The notes below the pieces were generated by a model. That model was not told the DNA's origin. It made no database searches and saw nothing but the letters and a program-made list of their open reading frames with translations. A stretch of DNA of 64,000 bases, taken from Poseidonibacter antarcticus. GTDB taxonomy: Bacteria > Campylobacterota > Campylobacteria > Campylobacterales > Arcobacteraceae. The first letter of the stretch is position 1. Each line of letters starts with the position of its first letter. Shown piece by piece: positions 52,926 to 61,762 of this stretch. The position numbers and the translations under genes were made by a program. Location of the stretch: the NCBI RefSeq assembly GCF_003667345.1, contig NZ_RCWF01000001.1, positions 62,001 through 126,000 of the forward strand, given 5' to 3'.

Positions 52926-55900
52926 TTAGTTTTCTTTATTTTCTAATAATCTTTTTTTCTCTATTTTTTCATCACTATTAGTAAGTTTTTCAACTACATA
53001 ATAGAACATTGGAATAAAAATAATTGCAATAAATGTAGCTGCTAACATACCACCAATAACACCTGTACCAATAGAGTGTCTACTAGCAGCACCTGCTCCT
53101 TGTGATATTGCTAAAGGAACAACACCAATAGTAAATGCTAATGACGTCATAACGATTGGTCTTAATCTTAATTTAGCTGCTTCAACTGTTGCATCAAGAA
53201 GTTTCATTCCTTCTTTTCTTTTATGTAAAGCAAACTCTACAATCAAAATCGCATTTTTGGCACTAAGTCCAATAAGTACTAATAATCCAACTTGGAAATA
53301 AATATCATTTGATAATCCTCTCCACATAGTAGCTTCAATAGAACCTAAAACAGCAAATGGTACAGCAAATACAATAGTAATAGGTAAGAACCATCTTTCA
53401 TATAAAGCACTAAGGATTAAGTAAAGGAAAATAATACCTGCAATAAATGCAATACTACTATTACTTGATAACTCTTTTTCTTGATATGCAGTTCCTGTCC
53501 AAGCTAATGAATAATCAGTTGGTAATACTTCTTTTGAAATTTTTTCAATCACATCAAGAGCTTCACTTGAAGAAACTCCAGGTGCTGGTGAACCAGACAC
53601 TTTCGCTGATTGGAACATATTCATTCTTGTAATAATATCAGTTCCTGTTGTTTTAGTAATTTTTATAAATGATGTAATTGGTAATAAATCACCATCACTT
53701 CCTCTTACAAAAACTTTATTTAAATCATCAGGGTTTTCTCTATAATTTTGAAGTGATTCAATAATAACATTGTAGTTTTTACCATTTAAAGTAAAATCAT
53801 TTACATATTTATCTGCTAATGTTGCATTTAATGCTGTAAATATATCACTTGTAGAAACACCTTTTGCAAATGCTTTTTCATAATCAACATCCATTTTATA
53901 CTTTGGAGTATTTACATTAAGAGTTGATCTAACACCTGTTAATTTTGGATTTGCATTTGCTTTTTTAACTATTTCTGACACATATTTATTTAATTCTAAA
54001 ATATCAGTACTATTTCTAGACTGAACATACATATCAAAACCACCTGTCATAGACATACCAGGAATTGGAGAAGGTACAACACCAAAACTAAAACCTTCTG
54101 TTGTTGTTTGCATTAATTCACCAGTAAACTTTTTAGCTAAATATGGTGTTTGTTGATCAGGAAGTGTACGCTCACTCCAATCTTTCATATCAACAAAAGT
54201 AATCATTGCATTTGTTCTACTTGTAAAAGTACCAAAATCCATTCCTGGAATTTGAAATACTTGGTCTACATTTGGATTTTTTGTAACAGTATCATAAATT
54301 TGACCTGCTAGTTTTTCTGTTCTAGTTAATGAAGAACCAGGAGGGTTATAAGAAAGAATAAATACATTTCCTTGATCTTCTGTTGGAACTAATTCTGTAT
54401 TCATTTTCCCAAATTCTGAATATGTAACATAAGCAACACCTGCATAAATTACAAGGAATACAACCGAAAGTCTAATCACAAATTTTACAATTTTCGCATA
54501 TCCATTAGATAATGCATCAAACATTCTATTGAAACCTCTAAAGAAGAAGTTTGGTTCTTTATGATTTGGTTTTAATAATAATGCACAAAGAGCTGGTGTT
54601 AATGTAAGTGCAACAATACCTGAAATAACAACAGAAATTGCAATAGTAACAGCAAATTGTTTATACATAACTCCTGAAAGTCCACCTAAGAATGCAACAG
54701 GCACGAATACAGCACATAAAACTAATACAATAGCGATTAAAGCACCTGATACTTCGTGCATTGCTTTCATTGTTGCGTCTTTTGGATTCATTCCATCAGA
54801 CATATGCTTTTCTACATTTTCAATAACAACAATAGCATCATCAACAACAATACCAATGGCCAGAACTAAACCAAAAAGAGTAAGAAGATTTATACTATAT
54901 CCTAAAGCATACATACCTGCAAATGCACCAACAATTGAAATTGGTACTGCTAAAATAGGAATAAGCGTAGCTCTCCAGTTTTGTAAGAAAATATAAATAA
55001 TTAACATTACTAAAATCATTGCTTCAACAAAAGTATTAATAACTTCATCAATAGAAACTTTAATAAATGATAATGTTTCATAAGGAACTCTATAACTAAC
55101 TCCTGAAGGGAAAGTTTTTTCTATTTCTGCAATTTTTAGATTAATAGCATTATCAGTTTCAAGAGCATTTGCACCTGATTGTAAGAAAATACCAAAAGGA
55201 ATCGCATTCTTTCCATTATATAAAGCTTTTCTTGAATATGAAGCAGCTCCAAGTTCAACTGTAGCAACATCTTTTAATAGAACATTTCTACCTGTTTCAT
55301 CCGCTTTTAAAATAATATTCCCAAATTGTTCAGCATTTTTGAATCTATCTGGTGTTTGTAAAGTATAAGTAAACATTTGTTTGCTTGCAGTTGGTTCTTG
55401 TGCAAATTTACCTGCTGCATATTGTTCATTTTGATCTTTAATTTTTGTTATTACTTCAGCTGCAGTTAAATTATAACTTACTAATTTATCAGGGTCAATC
55501 CAAACTCTCATAGCATATTCTTTTTCACCAAAAATAACTACATCTCCAACACCATTGATACGTTTTAAATCATCAACAATATTGTTTTTTGCATAATTTG
55601 ATAAGAATAAACTGTTTCTTGAGTTATCAGGAGAAATTAATCCATATACTTTTAGTATACTTGCAGATCTTTCTCTTACATTTAAACCTTGACTTTGAAC
55701 ACTAGCTGGCAGAGTAGAAAGTACAGTTTGTACTCTATTATTTACATTAACTTTTGCACTTTGTCTATTAGTTCCAACTTTAAAGAAAACATTAATCGAA
55801 GCTGTTCCATCATCTGATGTTGTTGATTCCATATAAATCATATCTTCAACACCATTTAAACTTTCTTCCAATGGTGCAACAACAGTTTGAGCAATAGTTT

Positions 55901-56066
55901 GAGCACTAGCTCCTGGATATGTTGTAGATACAATGATTTGAGGAGGTGACACTTGTGGAAACTGCTCAATTGGTAGATTTTTAATTGCCAATAATCCTGT
56001 AAGAAATATGATAATAGAAATTACCGATGTAAATACAGGATTTTTTATAAAATAAGATGAAATCAT
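52926..56066 (-). CDS. RND efflux pump, HAE1 family (AcrB-like inner membrane transporter)
   Basis: A 1046-residue proton-driven multidrug exporter. It has 12 helices in two repeats and two large periplasmic loops. Family motifs are FIKNPVFTSVISIIIFLTG at the start, GIVVDDAIVVIENVEKHM with the proton-relay Asp pair in helix 4, and GLSAKNAILIVEFA in helix 10. Length and arrangement match AcrB/CmeB. It lies one base after the adaptor gene in the operon tolC-like, adaptor, pump, tetR. Confidence 0.95.
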   Translation of the reverse strand: MISSYFIKNPVFTSVISIIIFLTGLLAIKNLPIEQFPQVSPPQIIVSTTYPGASAQTIAQTVVAPLEESLNGVEDMIYMESTTSDDGTASINVFFKVGTNRQSAKVNVNNRVQTVLSTLPASVQSQGLNVRERSASILKVYGLISPDNSRNSLFLSNYAKNNIVDDLKRINGVGDVVIFGEKEYAMRVWIDPDKLVSYNLTAAEVITKIKDQNEQYAAGKFAQEPTASKQMFTYTLQTPDRFKNAEQFGNIILKADETGRNVLLKDVATVELGAASYSRKALYNGKNAIPFGIFLQSGANALETDNAINLKIAEIEKTFPSGVSYRVPYETLSFIKVSIDEVINTFVEAMILVMLIIYIFLQNWRATLIPILAVPISIVGAFAGMYALGYSINLLTLFGLVLAIGIVVDDAIVVIENVEKHMSDGMNPKDATMKAMHEVSGALIAIVLVLCAVFVPVAFLGGLSGVMYKQFAVTIAISVVISGIVALTLTPALCALLLKPNHKEPNFFFRGFNRMFDALSNGYAKIVKFVIRLSVVFLVIYAGVAYVTYSEFGKMNTELVPTEDQGNVFILSYNPPGSSLTRTEKLAGQIYDTVTKNPNVDQVFQIPGMDFGTFTSRTNAMITFVDMKDWSERTLPDQQTPYLAKKFTGELMQTTTEGFSFGVVPSPIPGMSMTGGFDMYVQSRNSTDILELNKYVSEIVKKANANPKLTGVRSTLNVNTPKYKMDVDYEKAFAKGVSTSDIFTALNATLADKYVNDFTLNGKNYNVIIESLQNYRENPDDLNKVFVRGSDGDLLPITSFIKITKTTGTDIITRMNMFQSAKVSGSPAPGVSSSEALDVIEKISKEVLPTDYSLAWTGTAYQEKELSSNSSIAFIAGIIFLYLILSALYERWFLPITIVFAVPFAVLGSIEATMWRGLSNDIYFQVGLLVLIGLSAKNAILIVEFALHKRKEGMKLLDATVEAAKLRLRPIVMTSLAFTIGVVPLAISQGAGAASRHSIGTGVIGGMLAATFIAIIFIPMFYYVVEKLTNSDEKIEKKRLLENKEN

Positions 56067-56067
56067 T

Positions 56068-57141
56068 TTATTCTTTTTCCTCTACTATTTGAACCTTAGA
56101 ATTTGGTCTAAGTTTTGCAATATTATTTACTATAATTTTTTCACCACTTTTTAAACCACTACTTATAATAACACCTGTAGAAGTACTTTCACCTGTTAAT
56201 TGAACTGGTCTAATTTGAGCAGTTGATTTATCATCAATAACGTAAACAACAGAAGCATTTCCACTTTGCATAATTGCAACTTCAGGAATAGAAATAACAT
56301 TTGGAATAATTATATTTTGAATATTAATATCTGTAAATTGTCCTACAATTACTTGATTGTCAATATTTCTAAATTCTGTTCTTAATAAAAGTGTATCTGT
56401 TGCAGAATCAATTGTTGGAGAAACATATTTTAATTCACCACCATCAATACATTTATCTCCACAATTAATTGAGAATTTAATATCTTTTGATTTTAAGTGA
56501 CCTAAATATTTTCCAATATCTTTTTGTGACAATGAAAATTCAGCATAAACAGGATCAACTTTTGTAATAGATGTTAAGCTTGTATTAGCATTTACATAAT
56601 TACCAACATTTAATTTTGTAGTAGCAATAATACCATCCATTGGTGCTTTGATTTCTGTATAACCATATTGAATTTTTGCATTTGTTAAAGCTGCTTGTGC
56701 ATTTTTTTCATTTGCAATTGCATCTTGGTAATTATAATAATACTCATCTTTTTGAGATGCACTAATTGATTTTTGTTCATATAATTTTTTATATCTATTC
56801 CAATCATTTGTAGCTTTTACTACTAAAGATTTTGCTCTATTAACAGCAGCTCTTGAAGAATCAATATTTGCTTGGTATGTTCTTTGCTCAATTGTATATA
56901 ATTTTTGACCTTTTTTTACAAAATCACCCTCAACAAAATATCTTTTTTCTAATGCACCTGAAACTCTTGCAATAATATCTACACTTTTTTCTGCTTTTAT
57001 TGTTGCTGGATATTTTTTACTTATTGTTACAACATCACTATTTACAGTAAATGCCTTAACAGGTACAGCAGGAGCTTCATTACCCGCTGCAAACATAAAT
57101 GTGCTTGATACTAAGGCTAAACCTACTAATAATTTTTTCAT
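56068..57141 (-). CDS. RND periplasmic adaptor (membrane fusion protein)
   Basis: A protein of about 357 residues with a signal peptide (MKKLLVGLALVSSTFMFAAG). The order is beta-barrel strands, a lipoyl half-motif (RVSGALEKRYFVEGDFVKKG), a long alpha hairpin (about 95-155), the second lipoyl half (IKAPMDGIIATTKLNVGNYV) and the membrane-proximal domain. I start at ATG 57141 after GGAG; the ATG overlaps the TolC-like stop as ATGA. It joins the pump to the outer-membrane channel. Confidence 0.92.
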   Translation of the reverse strand: MKKLLVGLALVSSTFMFAAGNEAPAVPVKAFTVNSDVVTISKKYPATIKAEKSVDIIARVSGALEKRYFVEGDFVKKGQKLYTIEQRTYQANIDSSRAAVNRAKSLVVKATNDWNRYKKLYEQKSISASQKDEYYYNYQDAIANEKNAQAALTNAKIQYGYTEIKAPMDGIIATTKLNVGNYVNANTSLTSITKVDPVYAEFSLSQKDIGKYLGHLKSKDIKFSINCGDKCIDGGELKYVSPTIDSATDTLLLRTEFRNIDNQVIVGQFTDINIQNIIIPNVISIPEVAIMQSGNASVVYVIDDKSTAQIRPVQLTGESTSTGVIISSGLKSGEKIIVNNIAKLRPNSKVQIVEEKE

Positions 57142-58367
57142 TTTACGTACTCCCATACATTTTTTCCTTTTTGATACATTACGTTAGCTTTTCTAACTTC
57201 TAAATTGTATTTTGCTGAACTAAGCGCACTTTGTGCATCTGATTTATCACTTAAAGCTTCTAAATAACTTACATTATCAACTAAACCGTTTTCATATTTA
57301 TTTTTTACTACATCATAAGTACTAACTGCTGCACGAAGTGCTGCATTTGCAGATTTGATTTTTAATTTTGCAATTTCATAAGATTTTATTGCTAAATTTA
57401 AATCAATACTTGCTTTGTTTTTTTCGTATTCTAGTTTTGATTTTGAACTCAAAAAAGATTTATGTTTTGAATCATAAGCTGCTTTTGTAGAACCAAAATC
57501 AAATAAATCCCATTTAAGATTTACTGAAAAAACATTTTGATGGTCAATTGCTGAATTTTGGTATGTTGAACTATTATAATTATAATCATAATATGAGTAT
57601 GTATTATCTAATGAAACTTTTGGCATATTATCTGTTTTAACAGTTTTCGCATCTAAAAACTTAGTTTTAGCTTCATATTCTAATGTTTTAATATCATTTC
57701 TTAATTCACCTTCTTCACTACTTACTTCAAGATAAGAACCATTTGAAATATCAACTCTTTTCCCTGTAATATATTCTAATTCGTGTAATACAGTTTCAAT
57801 ATTTAAATCAAGTTCATGAAGTTCTACTTTTGCACTTTCTAAATTAGACATAATTCTATCTAACTCATCAATTGTTGTAGCTCCTGCATCTAAAAACTTA
57901 CTTAGTCTTTGATACTGTGCTGTTAATTGTTCTATTTGCGTTATTTTTGCTTCTTTTTGAGAAACATAAGTTAAATAATTGAAATAATGGTTAATAACAT
58001 CTAATGAAACTTCATTTTTTAACGTATTTAATTCTTCTTTTGAAGCATTTATTTGTGATTCATAAGATTTATAAGTTAAATCTTTTTTCCCACCATCATA
58101 TAAACTATAAGAAATATCAACATAAGCATTCATTGAATTATTTGCATAACTTGATGTTTCTCTATCCACATCTGTATACGCTGCACCAACACTAACATTT
58201 GGTAAATAGCCTTTTTTTACACTTTTATACTCATCTTGTACAGATTCAACATTTTTTTCAGTTGCCATTATATTTTTATTTTTTAACGACATATTTATTA
58301 AATCATTTAAATCTTCACTAAAAAGCAAAATTGGTAAACTCAAAGCTAACATAACTTTTTTAATCAT
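57138..58367 (-). CDS. TolC-family outer-membrane efflux protein
   Basis: A 409-residue protein with a signal peptide (ALSLPILLFSEDL) and two repeats of helical hairpins plus beta strands. Typical segments are SYSLYDGGKKDLTYKS, LTYVSQKEAKITQIEQL and YDVVKNKYENGLVDNVSYLE. It would form the trimeric exit duct of the RND system. It is first in the operon and diverges from the MarR gene over a 113-base promoter with two TTCCTA-type palindromes. Confidence 0.92.
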   Translation of the reverse strand: MIKKVMLALSLPILLFSEDLNDLINMSLKNKNIMATEKNVESVQDEYKSVKKGYLPNVSVGAAYTDVDRETSSYANNSMNAYVDISYSLYDGGKKDLTYKSYESQINASKEELNTLKNEVSLDVINHYFNYLTYVSQKEAKITQIEQLTAQYQRLSKFLDAGATTIDELDRIMSNLESAKVELHELDLNIETVLHELEYITGKRVDISNGSYLEVSSEEGELRNDIKTLEYEAKTKFLDAKTVKTDNMPKVSLDNTYSYYDYNYNSSTYQNSAIDHQNVFSVNLKWDLFDFGSTKAAYDSKHKSFLSSKSKLEYEKNKASIDLNLAIKSYEIAKLKIKSANAALRAAVSTYDVVKNKYENGLVDNVSYLEALSDKSDAQSALSSAKYNLEVRKANVMYQKGKNVWEYVK

Positions 58368-58389
58368 TTTTATATCCTTATTAATTACC

Positions 58390-58437
58390 TTCCTAAGAAT
58401 TTAACATCTTAAAACTTATAAAATGCTTTCCTAGGAA
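58390..58437. promoter_or_regulatory. Two MarR-type operator palindromes in the divergent promoter
   Basis: TTCCTAAGAA (58390-58399) and TTCCTAGGAA (58428-58437) lie between the efflux operon and the MarR gene. The second is a perfect palindrome and the first differs at one position. Their 38-base spacing and position fit MarR dimers that block both promoters. Confidence 0.5.
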
Positions 58438-58480
58438 TGTATTTTTTGGGAATTTTCAATTTTTCTGATATAATAATCTT

Positions 58481-58972
58481 ATGAAAAAGAAAATATTAGA
58501 TGCATTTTATGCTTATGAACAAACAAAATCTAAAAATGGTGAAGATGATTATTGTGCACAATTAACAATACCTATGACAATAATTTCTAATATGTTGCAT
58601 TCTCGTGGTAAACACATCTATGAAGCGTATGACTTAACTCAATCAGAAATTGATATGCTTGCGGTTTTATATATATACAATGAAGGACTAACAGCAAGTG
58701 AAGTTTCAGATAGAATGGTTTTTTCATCAGGTGGAATTAGTAAAGTTGTTAAAAAACTTGAATTTAAAAAGTTGATTTATAAAAAGTATTCCACAGAAGA
58801 TAAAAGATGCGCTCTTTTATATCTTGAAGATAAAGCTAGAGAGATTGTATTAGCCTGCTTTCCTTTATTTAAAGAAAATGATGCTTACTTTTACAATGTT
58901 TTAGATGAAACAGAAATAATAATCCTAAAAAAAGCTTTCAAGAAAATTCTTTACTCAGTATCCGAAGATTAA
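58481..58972 (+). CDS. MarR-family regulator of the RND operon
   Basis: A 163-residue winged-helix regulator. The core SEIDMLAVLYIYNEG, recognition part FSSGGISKVVKKLEF and wing EDKRCALLYLE match MarR, and it is paralogous to the protein at 12042. It diverges from the efflux operon and is the likely repressor. There is no clear ribosome site, and a TATAAT box at 58469-58474 is only six bases before the ATG, so transcription may start at or near the ATG (a leaderless message). Confidence 0.9.
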   Translation: MKKKILDAFYAYEQTKSKNGEDDYCAQLTIPMTIISNMLHSRGKHIYEAYDLTQSEIDMLAVLYIYNEGLTASEVSDRMVFSSGGISKVVKKLEFKKLIYKKYSTEDKRCALLYLEDKAREIVLACFPLFKENDAYFYNVLDETEIIILKKAFKKILYSVSED

Positions 58973-58987
58973 AATAAATAAATCATA

Positions 58988-59025
58988 TATCATGGAATTA
59001 ATCCATGATACATATTTCTTTTTTT
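58988..59025. terminator. Terminator after the MarR gene
   Basis: TATCATGGA (58988-58996) pairs with TCCATGATA (59002-59010) over a five-base loop, followed by CATATTTC and a run of Ts. It terminates the MarR message. The stop codon of the convergent SLAC1-like gene lies in its stem-loop, so both ends are packed into one hairpin. Confidence 0.8.
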
Positions 59026-59975
59026 AACATATGATAAATAGTCTCTTTTGCTACTAAACATACTATTATAGTTGTCATTGTTGCTAAAACATATGATAAA
59101 ACTGCGTAAAAATTTAGATGCGTTAATTGAAACATTAGTATAGTTGCTAAAGTAATTGCTGCCATTGGGAAAGTAAAAGCCCACCATGATATAAAAAATT
59201 TAATATTCATATAATTTTTATACATAGTAAATACAAGTATTGTAAAGAATAATCCTAAACTATATAAAATATGAGCAAAAAAATCTAATCCTTCTGTAAA
59301 TTTCATATATGATATAAAACCAATTGCAGGTGGTGCAATTAGAATAAATAAAGTTGGCATAAATTTTGCAGCAAATTGTTTATGAAAAATTATTCTATTT
59401 AATATAATTGAAAAAAGAATAACCCAAAAGAAAATACCAATTGAGAAATAAAAGTATAATACAGAATCATCAATAAAACCTTTTCCAGCAATTGGAACAA
59501 TTAAATTCCCAACAATTGGTATAAACCATGCAGGATTTGAGTGATGAAGTTCAAAGTTATTATTTATCCAAAATTTCATAGTATAAAAAGTTAATATAAT
59601 ATGTAATATAGCCCCAACAATAAAAAATATTTGAGATAAATCATCAAATGTATGTCTATAAAATATTGATAAAATTAAAGTAGAAATTGAAATCGCTGCA
59701 AAAAAGTTCACTCTTATTGGATGAGTTATTTCCTCTACTACTTCTTCTTTATACTTAAATAATTTTAAAAGATAATTTCCTAAAATTAGGAAAAATATTA
59801 TCGTAGTGATTAAACCAAAAACACTTCCTATAATAGTAGGAAAATGTAAGACTTCTCCAAGTTTTTTAAAAACCAACGATAAACCTGATAAGCCCATTAC
59901 AATTGCAAACATCATAACAGGAAAATATTGTAATCTATTTGAAGGTATTGCTTTAATACTCTCTTTATTATTCAT
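58998..59975 (-). CDS. SLAC1/TehA-type anion transporter (TDT family)
   Basis: A 325-residue membrane protein with about ten helices. The opening region RLQYFPVMMFAIVMGLSGLS and the middle segment SNPAWFIPIVGNLIVPIAG match the tellurite-resistance/dicarboxylate transporter superfamily, including TehA and the SLAC1 anion channel. The pore Phe region (IFFWVILFSII) is present. The ion is unknown; small anions such as nitrate, chloride or sulfite are possible. Upstream is the 70-residue gene in divergent orientation. Confidence 0.87.
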   Translation of the reverse strand: MNNKESIKAIPSNRLQYFPVMMFAIVMGLSGLSLVFKKLGEVLHFPTIIGSVFGLITTIIFFLILGNYLLKLFKYKEEVVEEITHPIRVNFFAAISISTLILSIFYRHTFDDLSQIFFIVGAILHIILTFYTMKFWINNNFELHHSNPAWFIPIVGNLIVPIAGKGFIDDSVLYFYFSIGIFFWVILFSIILNRIIFHKQFAAKFMPTLFILIAPPAIGFISYMKFTEGLDFFAHILYSLGLFFTILVFTMYKNYMNIKFFISWWAFTFPMAAITLATILMFQLTHLNFYAVLSYVLATMTTIIVCLVAKETIYHMLKKEICIMD

Positions 59976-60027
59976 TTATTACATCCTATTTATATATAAT
60001 TTAATATACTTAGAAAAAAGGTTTAAA

Positions 60028-60240
60028 ATGGCAAAAAAGAAACAAGCATTAATAGATTTAAAAAATATGAACCTCTCTTTTGAAGAAAAAGGTCAAATAA
60101 TAAAACTAATAAATTTTAAAACTCAAACGCTAACTTTAGATACCCAAATCTACGAAAATGAGGAATTAATAGCCAAAAGAACTATGGTATACGCTCATTT
60201 ACCTAAGAAATTGAAGGCACAATTAAACAAATTTTTCTAA
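60028..60240 (+). CDS. Small basic protein, uncharacterised
   Basis: A 70-residue protein I do not recognise. It is basic and soluble (MAKKKQALIDLKNMNLSFEE; AHLPKKLKAQLNKFF) and mostly beta/alpha mixed in character. The ATG at 60028 has AAAAGG upstream. The open frame reaches further back (to 59806) but overlaps the divergent transporter and has no ribosome site there. Proteins of this size and charge may bind nucleic acid or serve as adaptor; nothing here proves it. Confidence 0.65.
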   Translation: MAKKKQALIDLKNMNLSFEEKGQIIKLINFKTQTLTLDTQIYENEELIAKRTMVYAHLPKKLKAQLNKFF

Positions 60241-60285
60241 TTATAAGTATAATTATATCTTATTATTATTAAATTAAGTTTTATT

Positions 60286-60306
60286 AGTATAAGTTATACT
60301 TATACT
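60286..60306. promoter_or_regulatory. Perfect palindrome upstream of the ATPase/TPR unit
   Basis: AGTATAAGT and ACTTATACT are exact reverse complements around a three-base spacer (TAT). It lies in the 196-base gap before the ATPase gene, about 130 bases upstream of its start. Dimeric repressor sites look like this, but no regulator is encoded beside it. It could also be a weak hairpin after the 70-residue gene. Confidence 0.4.
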
Positions 60307-60436
60307 ATAAAAGATTTTATTTTTTATATTATTAAAACTAATTAATAAAATTAGATGAAAATATCACCCTCTTTTTTATCTATGATAATACTACACTATG
60401 CTAGAATTAAAACAAAATACATTTTCAGGACTTTAA

Positions 60437-61762
60437 ATGAAAAAAGCTTCAAATCTTATAGAAATATCACAAGTATTTGACCCTCAAAAGGTACTAACAC
60501 TTAAAGATAAAGATTTACATCAAGATATTTATGAAAGTACTATTAAACCTTTAAAAATGAAATTATTAATAAATCAAATTCCTAGTAAAACATTTTTTAT
60601 ATGTGGTCAAATTGGTATGGGGAAAAGTACAGCTTTAAACTATTTACCAGATGATAAAATCAATAAAAAATTTGATGTAAAATATTTAACAGGTCGTGAA
60701 CTATTTGCAATTAATGATATTGATATTATAGATATTCTTTTAATGTTAGGTTTTGAACTTATCAAAGATACAAGTTTGGAAGATAGATATTATGAAGGAT
60801 TAAATAAATTAAAAGATATAAACTTAGAAACTTTAAAAATAAGCAAAGAACAAACTTGGGATTTTGAAAATGATAAAGAAGAGAGAAAAGAAATTGGTGC
60901 AAAACTAAATCTTTTAGTAAGTAAGTTTGATGGAAAAGTATTTAAAAACTTAAAAATGAATGAAAGAGAAAGACAATCTATTAGAGAAATATTTAGTATT
61001 GATAAAGCTAATCTTATTGATTTTATAAATGATATTATTTCTGATTATAAAAATGAAGTTATGCAAAAAGATAAAGATTTATTACTTATTATTGATGATT
61101 TAGAAAAAATATCAGATAAGAATATCATAAAAAAAGTCTTTGTAGATGATAACTGGGTATTTCATAAAATAAATTGTGTGAAAATTATTCCTATTCATAT
61201 ATTCTTACCTAGAACTTATTCTATGTTTAACAATGATTTAATAGATTTTGATTTTAGAATAGAAGCAAATAAACTTGATAAAAGTGAGTTATCAAAAGAA
61301 GAAAAAGCAAAAATAGACACAAATATAAATACACTCAAAAACCTAATAAAAGCACGGCTTATAGATGAAAAGTTTATATCAGAGGATGCATATACTGAAA
61401 TAATAAAATATTCAGGTGGAAATATACGACAACTAATAGAAATCATATATCAAGCATCTATAAACCAACTAACAATAAGTGATATGGAAGGTACCGTTAT
61501 CACAATAGAAGATGTAAAATGGGGAGTAAGTGAAATATCAAATCGACTTTCAAAAGCAGCTGATTCTAAAATAAGACTTTTAACACAAGTTGCAAAACAT
61601 CATAAACTTTTTGATGTACCTACAGAAAAAGATTTGGAAGATTTTGATAGTTTACTTTTGGATAATCTTATATTCTTTCACAAAAATGGTACACATTGGT
61701 ATGATGTAAACCCAATTATTCAAAAAACTGTAGAAGTATATGCAAAATCAGATAATAACTAA
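60437..61762 (+). CDS. AAA+/STAND-like P-loop ATPase
   Basis: A 441-residue ATPase. Walker A GQIGMGKST is at about 58-66, Walker B LLLIIDDLEKI at about 217-227. An AAA-type sensor/lid region with YSGGNIRQLIEI follows at about 320, and a C-terminal winged-helix-like domain with LLLDNLIFFHKNGTHWYDV (about 405-425). The order resembles STAND or ORC/Cdc6-like switch ATPases. It overlaps the TPR gene by 23 bases, so the two act together. ATPase genes paired with TPR-type partners occur in predicted defence or stress modules; that is inference. Confidence 0.78.
   Translation: MKKASNLIEISQVFDPQKVLTLKDKDLHQDIYESTIKPLKMKLLINQIPSKTFFICGQIGMGKSTALNYLPDDKINKKFDVKYLTGRELFAINDIDIIDILLMLGFELIKDTSLEDRYYEGLNKLKDINLETLKISKEQTWDFENDKEERKEIGAKLNLLVSKFDGKVFKNLKMNERERQSIREIFSIDKANLIDFINDIISDYKNEVMQKDKDLLLIIDDLEKISDKNIIKKVFVDDNWVFHKINCVKIIPIHIFLPRTYSMFNNDLIDFDFRIEANKLDKSELSKEEKAKIDTNINTLKNLIKARLIDEKFISEDAYTEIIKYSGGNIRQLIEIIYQASINQLTISDMEGTVITIEDVKWGVSEISNRLSKAADSKIRLLTQVAKHHKLFDVPTEKDLEDFDSLLLDNLIFFHKNGTHWYDVNPIIQKTVEVYAKSDNN

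Noticed and set aside
59806-60027. N-terminal extension of the 70-residue protein
   Set aside because: It overlaps the divergent SLAC1-like gene and has no ribosome site; ATG 60028 has one.
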